Source: JAAYUK01 sp964392915 (GTDB lineage Bacteria > Nitrospirota > Thermodesulfovibrionia > Thermodesulfovibrionales > Dissulfurispiraceae). From it: a DNA stretch of 64,000 bases. A program made the position numbers and the translations under genes. Within the stretch, counting starts at the first letter, position 1; each line of letters starts with the position of its first letter. The notes under the pieces are model-generated. The model ran no database searches. It saw nothing but the letters and a program-made list of their open reading frames with translations, and was not told the origin of the DNA. Of this stretch, positions 1 to 8,767 are shown one piece after another. The stretch is taken from the NCBI GenBank assembly GCA_964392915.1, contig CAYMRS010000005.1, forward strand, positions 1 through 64,000, in the 5' to 3' direction.

Positions 1-57
1 CGTTTGAGTGACGTTATGCCCAATTGTCATATTTGGGTGTATTTTTAGGAACGGTCT

Positions 58-1503
58 ATGAACTGGTACTACCGTTCAAACGAGCAACGAATCGGCCCGA
101 TTACCGAGGCAGAATTCCGCAATCTTGCGCAAACGAATGTCATCGCGGGAGATACGCCGGTATGGAATGAGATTGTCGGAAAATGGGTACTCTATCGGGA
201 TCTGCCGGGAAGTTCCATTCTGAAACCGCAGGATATTCAGAATTCGACACCACATCCGGACGCGTGCGATGCCGAAACCACTGAACCGAACAACAATGAA
301 TCATACAACGCAGACTCTCTTGCGGGTTGTCTCGAATGCGGCCGGGAAGTTCCGCGCGCTTCTCTGAAGCACACAATTCACGGCCTCCTCTGTCCCGAAT
401 GTGCGGAAAATCTCAACAGGGAGACCAAAGAGCACGCTGCGCGGCCTTCAAAAACTCCCTTTCAGGCACCGAACGGCGCGCAAACACATTCCTTTGAGTT
501 TACGGGGGCAGGCGGGGAGTATTTCCGCATCTGGATAGTCAACCTGCTTCTCTCAGTCCTCACGCTCGGCATTTACTCGGCGTGGGCCAAAGTACGGAAA
601 AACCAGTACTTTTACCGCCACATGCGCATTGCGGGATCAAGCTTCGATTACCATGGCAATCCAATCGCAATTCTCAAGGGAAGAATCATTGCCGTCATTC
701 TGCTGATCGGGTTGCAATACACACCCAGCTTCAATATGTATCTGTACTATTTTTTCCTGATTCTGTTCATCACAATATTCCCCTTTTTGTTGACCCGCTC
801 TTTCGCGTTCCGCCTGCACAACACGAGCTGGAGAAATATACGCTTCAGGTTTCACGGCAGGGCAAAAGATACAGCCTTGACCCTCTACGGATACGGTCTG
901 CTCATTCCGCTTTCCCTGGGATTCTGCTACCCGCTTTTCTACCACCGCATCAGGGCTTTTCTGTACAACCATGCATCGTTCGGAAAAACATGCGCACGCT
1001 TTGACATCGGCGCAGGTGGAGTCTATGGCGTATTTCTGAAAACAGTTGGATTCGGTCTTGCCGTCGGCCTGCTCGCTGGACTCTTCGGATCGGTTCTCGG
1101 CGGCTTCGTTGGCAGTTCCGGACATCTGGAAGCGCATATGCTCAAAACCGCGATGATCATGGCCGCTTTGTATGTGCTGTTCTTTTTCATGGCATATCCG
1201 TTTTTTCAGGCTTCCATGACAAATCTTATCTGGGACAACATGCGCCTCGGTGCCGCCCGCTTTTCGTCAACACAGAGAACCGGCAGTCTGGCGTTTCTTT
1301 TGCTGAGCAATGCTTTTCTGACGCTTATTACGCTCGGGCTTTACTGGCCGTGGGCGGCTGTCCGCATGGCACGGTATCGCGCTGAAACGCTTTCACTCAG
1401 CACTGAACTTGGCGTGGACCATTTTGTCGCCGATGCTGAAGCCGATATGGCAGCAACCGGCGAAGAGGTGACGGATGTTTTTGACTTTGACATCTCATTC
1501 TGA
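58..1503 (+). CDS. GYF-like / zinc-ribbon / DUF898 (YjgN-type) membrane protein
   Basis: The N-terminus (about residues 1-50, starting MNWYYRSNEQRIGPIT) reads as a GYF_2-type domain. A CxxC...CxxC pair follows at C91/C94 and C112/C115, which could bind zinc. From about residue 146 onward the protein is a multi-span membrane region with the repeated pattern typical of DUF898/YjgN; for example LTLGIYSAWAKVRK recurs near the C-terminus as LGLYWPWAAVRM. The function of DUF898 is not established. The start has AGGAACGG about 6 bases upstream. The stop overlaps the next gene, an M48 protease, and DUF898-M48 pairs suggest a joint envelope role (inference). Confidence 0.85.
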   Translation: MNWYYRSNEQRIGPITEAEFRNLAQTNVIAGDTPVWNEIVGKWVLYRDLPGSSILKPQDIQNSTPHPDACDAETTEPNNNESYNADSLAGCLECGREVPRASLKHTIHGLLCPECAENLNRETKEHAARPSKTPFQAPNGAQTHSFEFTGAGGEYFRIWIVNLLLSVLTLGIYSAWAKVRKNQYFYRHMRIAGSSFDYHGNPIAILKGRIIAVILLIGLQYTPSFNMYLYYFFLILFITIFPFLLTRSFAFRLHNTSWRNIRFRFHGRAKDTALTLYGYGLLIPLSLGFCYPLFYHRIRAFLYNHASFGKTCARFDIGAGGVYGVFLKTVGFGLAVGLLAGLFGSVLGGFVGSSGHLEAHMLKTAMIMAALYVLFFFMAYPFFQASMTNLIWDNMRLGAARFSSTQRTGSLAFLLLSNAFLTLITLGLYWPWAAVRMARYRAETLSLSTELGVDHFVADAEADMAATGEEVTDVFDFDISF

Positions 1504-2533
1504 GACCACCGCCGGTGAAATGATCGCTTTATTTTACGACGGTGTCAGCAGCCGTGCGCATCAGGTCCGGATACTTTTCCGGGGAGGCCAATGCACCGTC
1601 AGAGGAAGCGGTTTTGAACGCTGCTTCTCCCTTGAATCCATCGCTGTCTCAGAGCCGCTTGATGGCGCTCACCGGCTGCTCCGTTTCCCTGATGGTTCAT
1701 CCTGTGAAGTGCCGGATAGCCCGGAACTCTCTGTTGTGCTGGCGCAGGGCGGACACCGGGAGCCGCTGGTCGTCAGGATACAGAGAAAATGGCGCTTGGT
1801 AGCAGTATCCGTTATCTTGCTTGCAACCCTTCTTGCCGCGGCATATCAGTGGGTGCTGCCGTTTGCAGCAGAGAAGCTCGCGTACCAGCTGCCTGACAAG
1901 GCTCTCACGCTCATCAGTCAGCAAGCCCTGGCAAGCCTCGACGGGAAGTTTCTTCAGCCCTCTGTTCTTCCTGCCAATCGTCAACTCCAATTGCGTGAAC
2001 GTTTTTCCCGGGTTGCATTCCCTCCGGGGGCTCATGTTATGACAAACGTGCAATTCCGCACGAATTCCTTTGCCGGAGCGAACGCGTTCGCGCTTCCTGA
2101 CGGGACGGTGGTGATTTTTGACAAGCTTGTCGAACTTGCGCAGAGTGATGACGAACTGATCGCGGTTTTTGCCCATGAAGCTGGCCATGCCGCGCATCGG
2201 CACGGGGTGCGCCAGATGATTCAGAGTTCTGTTGTCGGCTTGGTTCTTGCGGCCTACCTTGGCGATGTGAGTACACTTGCGGGCGCTCTTTCCGGATGGC
2301 TTTTGGAGGCAAAATATTCCCGTGACTTTGAGCGCGAGGCTGACCGCTACGCGGCAGCCGTGCTCAAACAGAATAATCTCTCACCGATACTCCTTGGAAC
2401 ATTCCTGATGAAACTGGAGGAAGACCACCGCAGGCAAAAAAGAGGTTCAGACCACAATAGACTGTTTGATTACTTGTCATCTCATCCTGCAACAGAGGAA
2501 CGCGTGAAAGCGATGAAAGCGGCTGACAGATAA
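1475..2533 (+). CDS. M48 family membrane metalloprotease
   Basis: Zinc-dependent endopeptidase of the M48 (Ste24/HtpX/BepA-like) family. The catalytic HEAGH motif lies at about residues 234-238, and the ExEAD-type motif (EREAD, about 286-290) supplies the third zinc ligand. One transmembrane segment is visible at about residues 106-130, with a roughly 100-residue N-terminal domain in front, so the protease domain probably faces the periplasm. The start overlaps the upstream gene by 29 bases and has AGAGGTG just before it, which argues for translational coupling. A second in-frame ATG at 1520 has a poorly placed ribosome site. Substrate unknown; membrane-protein or lipoprotein quality control is typical of the family. 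Confidence 0.85.
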   Translation: MFLTLTSHSETTAGEMIALFYDGVSSRAHQVRILFRGGQCTVRGSGFERCFSLESIAVSEPLDGAHRLLRFPDGSSCEVPDSPELSVVLAQGGHREPLVVRIQRKWRLVAVSVILLATLLAAAYQWVLPFAAEKLAYQLPDKALTLISQQALASLDGKFLQPSVLPANRQLQLRERFSRVAFPPGAHVMTNVQFRTNSFAGANAFALPDGTVVIFDKLVELAQSDDELIAVFAHEAGHAAHRHGVRQMIQSSVVGLVLAAYLGDVSTLAGALSGWLLEAKYSRDFEREADRYAAAVLKQNNLSPILLGTFLMKLEEDHRRQKRGSDHNRLFDYLSSHPATEERVKAMKAADR

Positions 2534-2556
2534 TCCGTCGCATGAACTGTCGCAAA

Positions 2557-2599
2557 TAAAAACGGGGAGTTCCGCGTGCTGCGGAATTCCCCGTTTTTA
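2557..2599. terminator. Bidirectional Rho-independent terminator
   Basis: A GC-rich stem (AACGGGGA.TTCCGC paired with GCGGAATTCCCCGTT) is flanked by A-runs on the left and T-runs on the right, so it reads as an intrinsic terminator in both directions. It lies between the convergent M48 protease gene and atpC and can serve both transcripts. Confidence 0.85.
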
Positions 2600-2630
2600 T
2601 GTCTAAGGTGTCTAAGAACGCTATAAGACT

Positions 2631-3038
2631 TTAACGCTTGCCTGAAAGCTGCACACGAATCGCTGAGCGCTCGAGAGCTGCTGTCGCTCTGGCAAAATCA
2701 ATTTTCTCCGCCTGTTTGAGACGCTCTTCCGCACGCTGCATTGCAGCCTTTGCGCGTTCGACATCAATATCTTCCGACTTCTCGGCGCTGTCAGCAAGGA
2801 CAATGACCTTATCCGGCAAAACCTCGGCATATCCTGAGTTCACAAAAACATACCGGGAGTCTGATCCTGTGCGATAGGTAAGCATGCCTACCTTCAGCGT
2901 CGTAATGAATGGCACATGACCGGGAAACACGCCGAAGTCACCTTCGCTTCCCTGCGCTGAAATTTCTTCAACATCCTCACTCACCACTGAACCGTGAGGA
3001 CTAACAACATCAAGCCTGAGCTTCGTCTCCATCGTCAT
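2631..3038 (-). CDS. atpC: F1Fo ATP synthase epsilon subunit
   Basis: Epsilon subunit of the F1 central stalk, which couples gamma rotation and can inhibit ATP hydrolysis. The beta-sandwich domain is recognisable from VVSPHGSVVSEDVEEISAQG and GDFGVFPGHVPFITTLKVG, and a C-terminal helical hairpin occupies about residues 88-135. The length of 135 residues is normal. It is the last gene of the atpF'-F-H-A-G-D-C operon, 12 bases after atpD, and ends just before the bidirectional terminator. Confidence 0.97.
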   Translation of the reverse strand: MTMETKLRLDVVSPHGSVVSEDVEEISAQGSEGDFGVFPGHVPFITTLKVGMLTYRTGSDSRYVFVNSGYAEVLPDKVIVLADSAEKSEDIDVERAKAAMQRAEERLKQAEKIDFARATAALERSAIRVQLSGKR

Positions 3039-3050
3039 TTACCCCGCCTG

Positions 3051-4472
3051 TTAGGATTCTCTGGACCAGCCAAGCTTCCGTGCCTTCTCCTCAACTTCTT
3101 CAATGCTACCGACCATATAGAATGCCTGTTCCATCATGTCATCATACTTTCCCTCAGCAATGGCATCAAAGCCCTTGAGCGTGTCCTCGAGCTTGACATA
3201 TTTACCCGGCGTCCCGGTGAAGGTCTCAGCAACATAGAACGGCTGGCTGAGAAATCTCTGGAGTTTGCGAGCACGTGCCACAACAAGCTTGTCATCTTCA
3301 GAGAGTTCTTCCATACCCAGAATCGCGATGATGTCCTGAAGCTCCTTATACCGCTGGAGGATAGACTGGACTCTCCGGGCAACACGATAGTGCTCTGCAC
3401 CAACAACTAGCGGATCGAGCGCGCGCGATGTGGAGTCGAGAGGGTCGACCGCGGGATAAATGCCAAGCTCTGAAATGGAACGGGACAGAACGACGGTGCC
3501 GTCAAGATGCGTAAACGCGGTAGCAACAGCCGGGTCGGTCAAGTCGTCGGCAGGAACGTAGATTGCCTGCATTGACGTAATCGAACCCTTCTTGGTGGTC
3601 GTAATGCGCTCCTGGAGAGCGCCCATATCTGTTCCAAGGTTCGGCTGGTAACCGACCGCCGAAGGCATACGGCCGAGGAGTGCAGACACTTCCGACCCTG
3701 CAAGAGTATAACGGAAGATGTTATCAAGGAAGAAGAGAACGTCTTGTCCCTGATCTCTGAAATACTCTGCCTGGGTCAGTGCAGTAAGAGCGACGCGAAG
3801 GCGCGCTCCGGGCGGTTCGTTCATCTGGCCATACACCAGTGCGACGTTCGGAAGAACGTTGGAGTGCTTCATTTCGAGGAAAAGGTCATTTCCCTCTCTG
3901 GTACGTTCACCAACGCCTGCGAAAACCGAGATGCCGCCATGCTTCATCGCGACGTTGTTGATCATCTCCATGATAACGACAGTCTTGCCGACGCCTGCGC
4001 CCCCAAACATGCCCATCTTGCCGCCCTTGATGAATGGAACGAGCAGGTCGAACACTTTAACGCCGGTCTCGAAAACCTGAGACACCGGTTCCTGATCGAC
4101 GAATGCCGGAGCAGGGCTGTGAATCGGATACCGCTCATCGCCGGCAATCGGGCCTGCCTTATCATACGGTTCGCCGATAACATTCATGATGCGTCCAAGC
4201 GTGCCCTTGCCGACCGGCACTTGGATAGGCGCATTCAAATCCAATACTTTCATGCCGCGTGTAACACCGTCTGTAGTTGACATTGCGATCGTGCGTACTT
4301 TTCCGTCGCCGAGATGACCGGCAACTTCGAGCGTAACATTGATCGCCGGAATTCCCTTGGCCGGGTCTCCCGCATCCTCGATTCTCAATCCCTGAAGGAT
4401 TGGAGGAAGCACTTTTTCAAACTCTACATCAACAACGGCACCGATGACCTGTGATACTTTTCCTTCATTCAT
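3051..4472 (-). CDS. atpD: F1Fo ATP synthase beta subunit
   Basis: Catalytic beta subunit. The Walker A motif GGAGVGKT, the GERTREGNDL segment that supplies the catalytic Glu, and the ALTALTQAEYFRDQ and DNIFRYTLAGSEVSALLGR blocks are all present. The length of 473 residues is standard. It follows atpG and precedes atpC on the minus strand. Nothing looks truncated or unusual. Confidence 0.99.
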   Translation of the reverse strand: MNEGKVSQVIGAVVDVEFEKVLPPILQGLRIEDAGDPAKGIPAINVTLEVAGHLGDGKVRTIAMSTTDGVTRGMKVLDLNAPIQVPVGKGTLGRIMNVIGEPYDKAGPIAGDERYPIHSPAPAFVDQEPVSQVFETGVKVFDLLVPFIKGGKMGMFGGAGVGKTVVIMEMINNVAMKHGGISVFAGVGERTREGNDLFLEMKHSNVLPNVALVYGQMNEPPGARLRVALTALTQAEYFRDQGQDVLFFLDNIFRYTLAGSEVSALLGRMPSAVGYQPNLGTDMGALQERITTTKKGSITSMQAIYVPADDLTDPAVATAFTHLDGTVVLSRSISELGIYPAVDPLDSTSRALDPLVVGAEHYRVARRVQSILQRYKELQDIIAILGMEELSEDDKLVVARARKLQRFLSQPFYVAETFTGTPGKYVKLEDTLKGFDAIAEGKYDDMMEQAFYMVGSIEEVEEKARKLGWSRES

Positions 4473-4530
4473 TTGTGATGCCCTCCTGTATCTGGATAGC
4501 TCTTCATTTTTGATTCACCGCTTCAAGCGG

Positions 4531-5409
4531 CTATTTTTTCAACGCCTCGACGCCGCCGACGATGTCCATCAGTTCCTTGGTGATTGAAGCCTGGCGCGCC
4601 TTGTTGTACTGGAGCGTCAGCTTCTTGATCATATCGTTGGCATTCTTGGTTGCGTTTTCCATGGCCATCATGCGGGCTGCCTCTTCAGAAGCCTGCGCGT
4701 CGAGTATCGCCCGGAAGATCTGGATTTCGACGTTCTTCGGGAGCAGCCGCTCGAATATTGCCTGCTGTGAAGGTTCCAGAATGTATTCACCCTTGTCATC
4801 CGCCTTGTCCGGAGGACATGCGGCGGTGTTCATCGGTGAAAGCGGCAGGAGTTGACGCACAGTCACCTTCTGGACAGCCTGCGACTTGAACTCGGTGTAC
4901 ACAAGCTGAACCTCATCAAAGGTTTCATTCATGTAATTCTCGATAATGTCTTTCGCTATCGTCTGCGCATCAGCATACGTTGCTCGCCCCGAAAGACCTA
5001 CCCAGCGTCCGCGCACCGTAAACTTGCGGCGGCGAAACAGGTCGGCACCCTTGCGGCCGATAGCGCTGATACTTATTTCCTTGCCTGCCTTCTGCGTTTC
5101 CTTAATCTGGTTCATTGCTACTTTCATGACATTGGTATTGAATGCGCCGCAGAGGCCGCGGTCGCCGGTCAACACAACGATTTCGACCTTTTTGGAAGGC
5201 CGGGCAAGAAGCAGCGGATGACCCTCTTCGACCGTGCAGGCAAGATTCGAAAGCACTTGTCCCATTTTTTCAGCATACGGCTTCAGCTCGGTTATCCGAA
5301 CCAGAGCCTTGCGGAACTTTGACGCAGACACCATCTTCATGGCTTTGGTGATCTGCTTGGTGCTCTTGACCGAGCCTATTCTCCGTTTTATCTCTTTTAA
5401 TCCTGGCAT
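4531..5409 (-). CDS. atpG: F1Fo ATP synthase gamma subunit
   Basis: Rotor subunit gamma of F1. The N-terminal helix PGLKEIKRRIGSVKSTKQIT, the central TGDRGLCGAFN motif and the C-terminal helix ending KELMDIVGGVEAL are diagnostic. The length of 292 residues is typical. It sits between atpA and atpD as in most F-ATPase operons. Confidence 0.98.
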   Translation of the reverse strand: MPGLKEIKRRIGSVKSTKQITKAMKMVSASKFRKALVRITELKPYAEKMGQVLSNLACTVEEGHPLLLARPSKKVEIVVLTGDRGLCGAFNTNVMKVAMNQIKETQKAGKEISISAIGRKGADLFRRRKFTVRGRWVGLSGRATYADAQTIAKDIIENYMNETFDEVQLVYTEFKSQAVQKVTVRQLLPLSPMNTAACPPDKADDKGEYILEPSQQAIFERLLPKNVEIQIFRAILDAQASEEAARMMAMENATKNANDMIKKLTLQYNKARQASITKELMDIVGGVEALKK

Positions 5410-5433
5410 ATCGTTACCCTTTCTCCGTTGAGA

Positions 5434-6942
5434 TTAGACCACGAAGCCTTTCTTGAAATCTTCAATCGCAGCCTTGAGCTTCGGCTTCAGCTCATCGTCC
5501 AGAACCTTCTTCTTCAGGATTTCTTCGCGGACATCAGCCTTGCGATCTTTCATGAAGGCAAGAAGCTCTGACTCAAAACGACGGATTGCATCGACAGGGA
5601 CATCATCCATCAATCCCTGCGTGCCGGCAAAGATGCCGATAATCTGATCTTCCAGCGGAAGCGGAACATACTGGTTCTGCTTGAGGAGTTCGACCATGCG
5701 CTTGCCTCGCTCAATCTGCGCCATAGTCGACTTGTCGAGGTCAGCGCCGAACTGTGCGAATGCGGCAAGTTCTCTGAACTGTGCCAAATCGAGCCGGAGC
5801 GTGCCGGCAATCTGTTTCATGGCCTTGGTCTGCGCTGCGCCGCCGACGCGGCTGACTGAAAGACCGACGTTAACTGCCGGGCGGACACCTGCGTAGAAAA
5901 GGTCCGGCTCAAGGTAAATCTGGCCGTCTGTAATCGAAATGACGTTGGTCGGAATGTATGCAGAAACGTCGCCAGCCTGGGTTTCGATAATCGGAAGCGC
6001 TGTCAGCGACCCGCCGCCATTAGCTGCGGAGAGCTTGGCAGCACGTTCCAGCAGACGCGAATGGAGATAGAAAACGTCGCCGGGGAACGCTTCGCGTCCC
6101 GGAGGACGGCGGAGAAGCAGTGAAAGCTGGCGATATGATGTTGCCTGCTTGGACAGGTCATCGTAAATAATGAGCGCATGCTTGCCTTTATCGCGGAAGT
6201 ACTCGCCGATGGCGCATCCGGTGTAAGGTGCGATGTACTGAAGCGGTGCCGGCTCAGACGCGGTTGAAGAAACAACGATGGTGTGATCCATTGCTCCGTA
6301 CTCCTCCAGCGTCTTGACAACACGGGCAACCGATGCTCTCTTCTGCCCAATTGCAACATAAATGCAGACGACGTCGCCACCTTTCTGGTTGATAATTGCA
6401 TCGAGCGCAATCGCGGTCTTGCCGGTCTGGCGGTCGCCGATGATAAGTTCTCGCTGGCCACGGCCAATCGGAATCATCGCGTCGATTGCCTTGATGCCGG
6501 TCTGCATCGGCTGGGTAACCGGCTCGCGGTCGATGATACCGGGAGCAACGACGTCGACCATCATCGTCGACTTGCAGTTCAACGGGCCTTTGCCGTCGAT
6601 CGGCTGTCCGATACCGTCAAGCACACGGCCTAACATCTCTTCACCAACCGGTACCGACATGATACGACCAGTCCGCTTAACAACATCTCCCTCTCCGATG
6701 AGCGTGTCTTCGCCGAAAAGAACGGCGCCGACCGCTTCTTCTTCGAGGTTGAGCGCCATGCCGAACACGTTGTTCGGAAACTCCAGGAGCTCGGAAGCCA
6801 TGCAGTTATCGAGGCCGTAAATGCGGGCAATACCGTCACCGACCGCCGTTACGACACCGACTTCGCTCACGTCGACTTTCTTTTCAAAGTCCGTGATCTG
6901 TTTCTTCAAGTAATCGCTGATTTCTGCAACCTTGATTTCCAT
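5434..6942 (-). CDS. atpA: F1Fo ATP synthase alpha subunit
   Basis: Non-catalytic nucleotide-binding alpha subunit. The P-loop GDRQTGKT, the AIGQKRASVARVV block and the SYRQLSLLLRRPPGREAFPGD block are present. The length of 502 residues is typical. It is four bases downstream of atpH and 24 bases upstream of atpG in the operon. Confidence 0.99.
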   Translation of the reverse strand: MEIKVAEISDYLKKQITDFEKKVDVSEVGVVTAVGDGIARIYGLDNCMASELLEFPNNVFGMALNLEEEAVGAVLFGEDTLIGEGDVVKRTGRIMSVPVGEEMLGRVLDGIGQPIDGKGPLNCKSTMMVDVVAPGIIDREPVTQPMQTGIKAIDAMIPIGRGQRELIIGDRQTGKTAIALDAIINQKGGDVVCIYVAIGQKRASVARVVKTLEEYGAMDHTIVVSSTASEPAPLQYIAPYTGCAIGEYFRDKGKHALIIYDDLSKQATSYRQLSLLLRRPPGREAFPGDVFYLHSRLLERAAKLSAANGGGSLTALPIIETQAGDVSAYIPTNVISITDGQIYLEPDLFYAGVRPAVNVGLSVSRVGGAAQTKAMKQIAGTLRLDLAQFRELAAFAQFGADLDKSTMAQIERGKRMVELLKQNQYVPLPLEDQIIGIFAGTQGLMDDVPVDAIRRFESELLAFMKDRKADVREEILKKKVLDDELKPKLKAAIEDFKKGFVV

Positions 6943-6946
6943 AATG

Positions 6947-7486
6947 TCACCCCTCTATGAGCTTATCTTTCAAAAGACCGAGTTGGCCTTTCAGACTCGT
7001 GTCATACATAGTGCTGCCTACCTTTATCCGAACGCCGCCAAGCAACGAAGGATCCACAACATATTCAATATCTATTTCCCGTCCGGTTCTCTTTTTCAAT
7101 GCCGCAAGAAGCTCTCCCTCGAATTCCTTGCCGACAGCCACAGGCGTTGTAACAACCGCCTTTGCCCGCTGTTTCATTTCAAGATAGAGCGCGAGAATTG
7201 ACGATGTGATTTCGGGAAGTGCTCCCAAGGCCTTTTCATCGACTAAATAGGCAAGATACTTCGTCAGTTTCTCCGAACACTTCATTTTTTCGGACAACAC
7301 AGACAGCGACTTCGAGCGATCTTCCTTCGTAAACATCGGGCTGACCATCAGATTCCGGAATCCCTTGTCTTTTTCCATCAGGCCCACTATTGCGCTGAGG
7401 TGGTCAAGAGCCTGTGCAATCTCTTCAACCGCTACATTGCCGACAAACTTTTTGGCGTATTGTTTGACTCCTCTGACCTTTCTCAA
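6947..7486 (-). CDS. atpH: F1Fo ATP synthase delta subunit
   Basis: Delta (OSCP-like) subunit of the peripheral stalk. The N-terminal six-helix domain and the C-terminal VDPSLLGGVRIKVGSTMYDTS signature are present. The start codon appears to be TTG, overlapping the atpF stop (TTGA), with GAGGG six bases upstream. The length of 179 residues is normal. Confidence 0.95.
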   Translation of the reverse strand: MRKVRGVKQYAKKFVGNVAVEEIAQALDHLSAIVGLMEKDKGFRNLMVSPMFTKEDRSKSLSVLSEKMKCSEKLTKYLAYLVDEKALGALPEITSSILALYLEMKQRAKAVVTTPVAVGKEFEGELLAALKKRTGREIDIEYVVDPSLLGGVRIKVGSTMYDTSLKGQLGLLKDKLIEG

Positions 7487-8034
7487 TTTCTGCCCTCGAT
7501 TAACTTGATGGATTCACGAAGGAGCCTGTCCTGCTCCTCTTTGGTGAGCCGGGACTTAATCTTTTCCTCGGCAAGCTGAAGCGCAGCCTCAACTGCCTCG
7601 GCCTGGATGACTTCCTTGGCCCGCTTAACCTCGAAATCGATGTTGGTCTTTGCCTGCTCAGCAATACGCTCAGCCATGCGATGTCCCTCGCCGATTAAGC
7701 GGTCACGCTCACGTTCCCCTGAACTCTGCGCCGATGCGATAATGTCAGCGATCTCCTTGTCTTTCAGCGACAGACGCTCCTCAACTTCCTTGAGCGCCTT
7801 TGCAGCCATCTCCTTTGCTTCCTGCGCCTCACGGATGCTCTTTTCGATGAGATCCTTGCGCTGCGCTAGATACTCCTTGAGCGGCTTACCGACAAACTTC
7901 ACGAGCAGAACGACGAGGACCAGGAAGTTGACGACCTTCCAGACCCAGTCCATCGTACTCATGGGTTGGTCTCCGGCAGCAAAGGCAACGGCTGGAACGA
8001 ACAGCATTGCTCCCAGAACAATTACGGTTTTCAT
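7483..8034 (-). CDS. atpF: F1Fo ATP synthase b subunit with cleavable-looking N-terminus
   Basis: Subunit b of the peripheral stalk. It begins with a signal-peptide-like segment (MKTVIVLGAMLFVPAVAFAAG), followed by a true membrane segment (about residues 27-47) and a long, highly charged coiled coil to the end. The start at 8034 is chosen because AAGGGGTG lies just upstream. An in-frame ATG at 8064 overlaps the atpF' stop as ATGA but would place a polar tail before the signal sequence. The two b-type genes in tandem (b' and b) imply a heterodimeric stalk. Confidence 0.9.
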   Translation of the reverse strand: MKTVIVLGAMLFVPAVAFAAGDQPMSTMDWVWKVVNFLVLVVLLVKFVGKPLKEYLAQRKDLIEKSIREAQEAKEMAAKALKEVEERLSLKDKEIADIIASAQSSGERERDRLIGEGHRMAERIAEQAKTNIDFEVKRAKEVIQAEAVEAALQLAEEKIKSRLTKEEQDRLLRESIKLIEGRN

Positions 8035-8060
8035 ACGCACCCCTTTATCGAAACTGAACT

Positions 8061-8480
8061 TCATACATTCACCAGCTTTCTGACGATTTCGTCAGCGAAC
8101 TTGTCGATGTCTCCCTTCAGCGCTGCCCGTGCCTTCTCGGTTGCTGCCTGCAGTTCCTTGCGGGCGGCTTCAATCTGCTGCACTGCCAAGGCTTCGGCAG
8201 TTGACATCGTCTCTTTCTGCTTTGCCATCCCTGCATCACGAAGCACTGAGGCAGTCTCTTTTGCCTTCTGGCGGGTGGCAGCGAGCTCCGCATTCATCTT
8301 AGCCAGCGCATTGTCTTTCTTTGCCGTCATGGACTTGGCGTCATCGAGCGCGCCTTTTGTGGCTCGGTCACGCTCCTTGAATATTTTGGAGAGCGGCTGG
8401 AAAAGCAGGGAGTTGAGGGCAATGAGCAGGATGATGAAGTTGGCAAGGAGGACAAAAAACCACTGATTAAATTCAAGCAT
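8061..8480 (-). CDS. atpF': F1Fo ATP synthase b' subunit
   Basis: Second b-type peripheral stalk subunit: one N-terminal membrane helix (about residues 6-27), the SKIFKERDRATKGALDDAKS region and a coiled-coil tail. It has 139 residues and no signal peptide. It is the first gene of the operon. The genes for a (atpB) and c (atpE) are not in this cluster; its upstream neighbour is rapZ. In Geobacter-like and related bacteria atpB-atpE also lie elsewhere. Confidence 0.92.
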   Translation of the reverse strand: MLEFNQWFFVLLANFIILLIALNSLLFQPLSKIFKERDRATKGALDDAKSMTAKKDNALAKMNAELAATRQKAKETASVLRDAGMAKQKETMSTAEALAVQQIEAARKELQAATEKARAALKGDIDKFADEIVRKLVNV

Positions 8481-8544
8481 AGCGGCTCCTCTCGGGAACT
8501 GGGATAGTTATATTGAACGGCTTCAAACGCACAACATGGTTTGA

Positions 8545-8573
8545 AAGTTAACATACCACCTATTCTTTGTCAA
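8545..8573 (-). promoter_or_regulatory. Likely sigma70 promoter of the atp operon
   Basis: Read on the minus strand, TTGACA (8568-8573) is separated by 17 bases from TAACTT (8545-8550), about 65 bases upstream of atpF'. The -35 matches consensus; the -10 is weak. From 8574 to the rapZ stop at 8768 the sequence is AT-rich. It holds a poor stem with a 6-T tail near 8631-8665 that may end the rapZ transcript, and nothing else clear. Confidence 0.55.
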
Positions 8574-8767
8574 GGCACGAAAGCTCGTAACCCGCTCCCT
8601 GATTTGATTTTTTTATAGGTCCATTAACCAAAAAACACGCAGGAAGAGCGGATAAAGCGCGTGCTTTCAGGAAGTCGATTCTGAAATGCTGAGAAATTAA
8701 GCCCTGGGGAATTGGAGAAAATTATCACAATATTAATATTTTAAATAGAGAGAATAAGAGATTTGCT

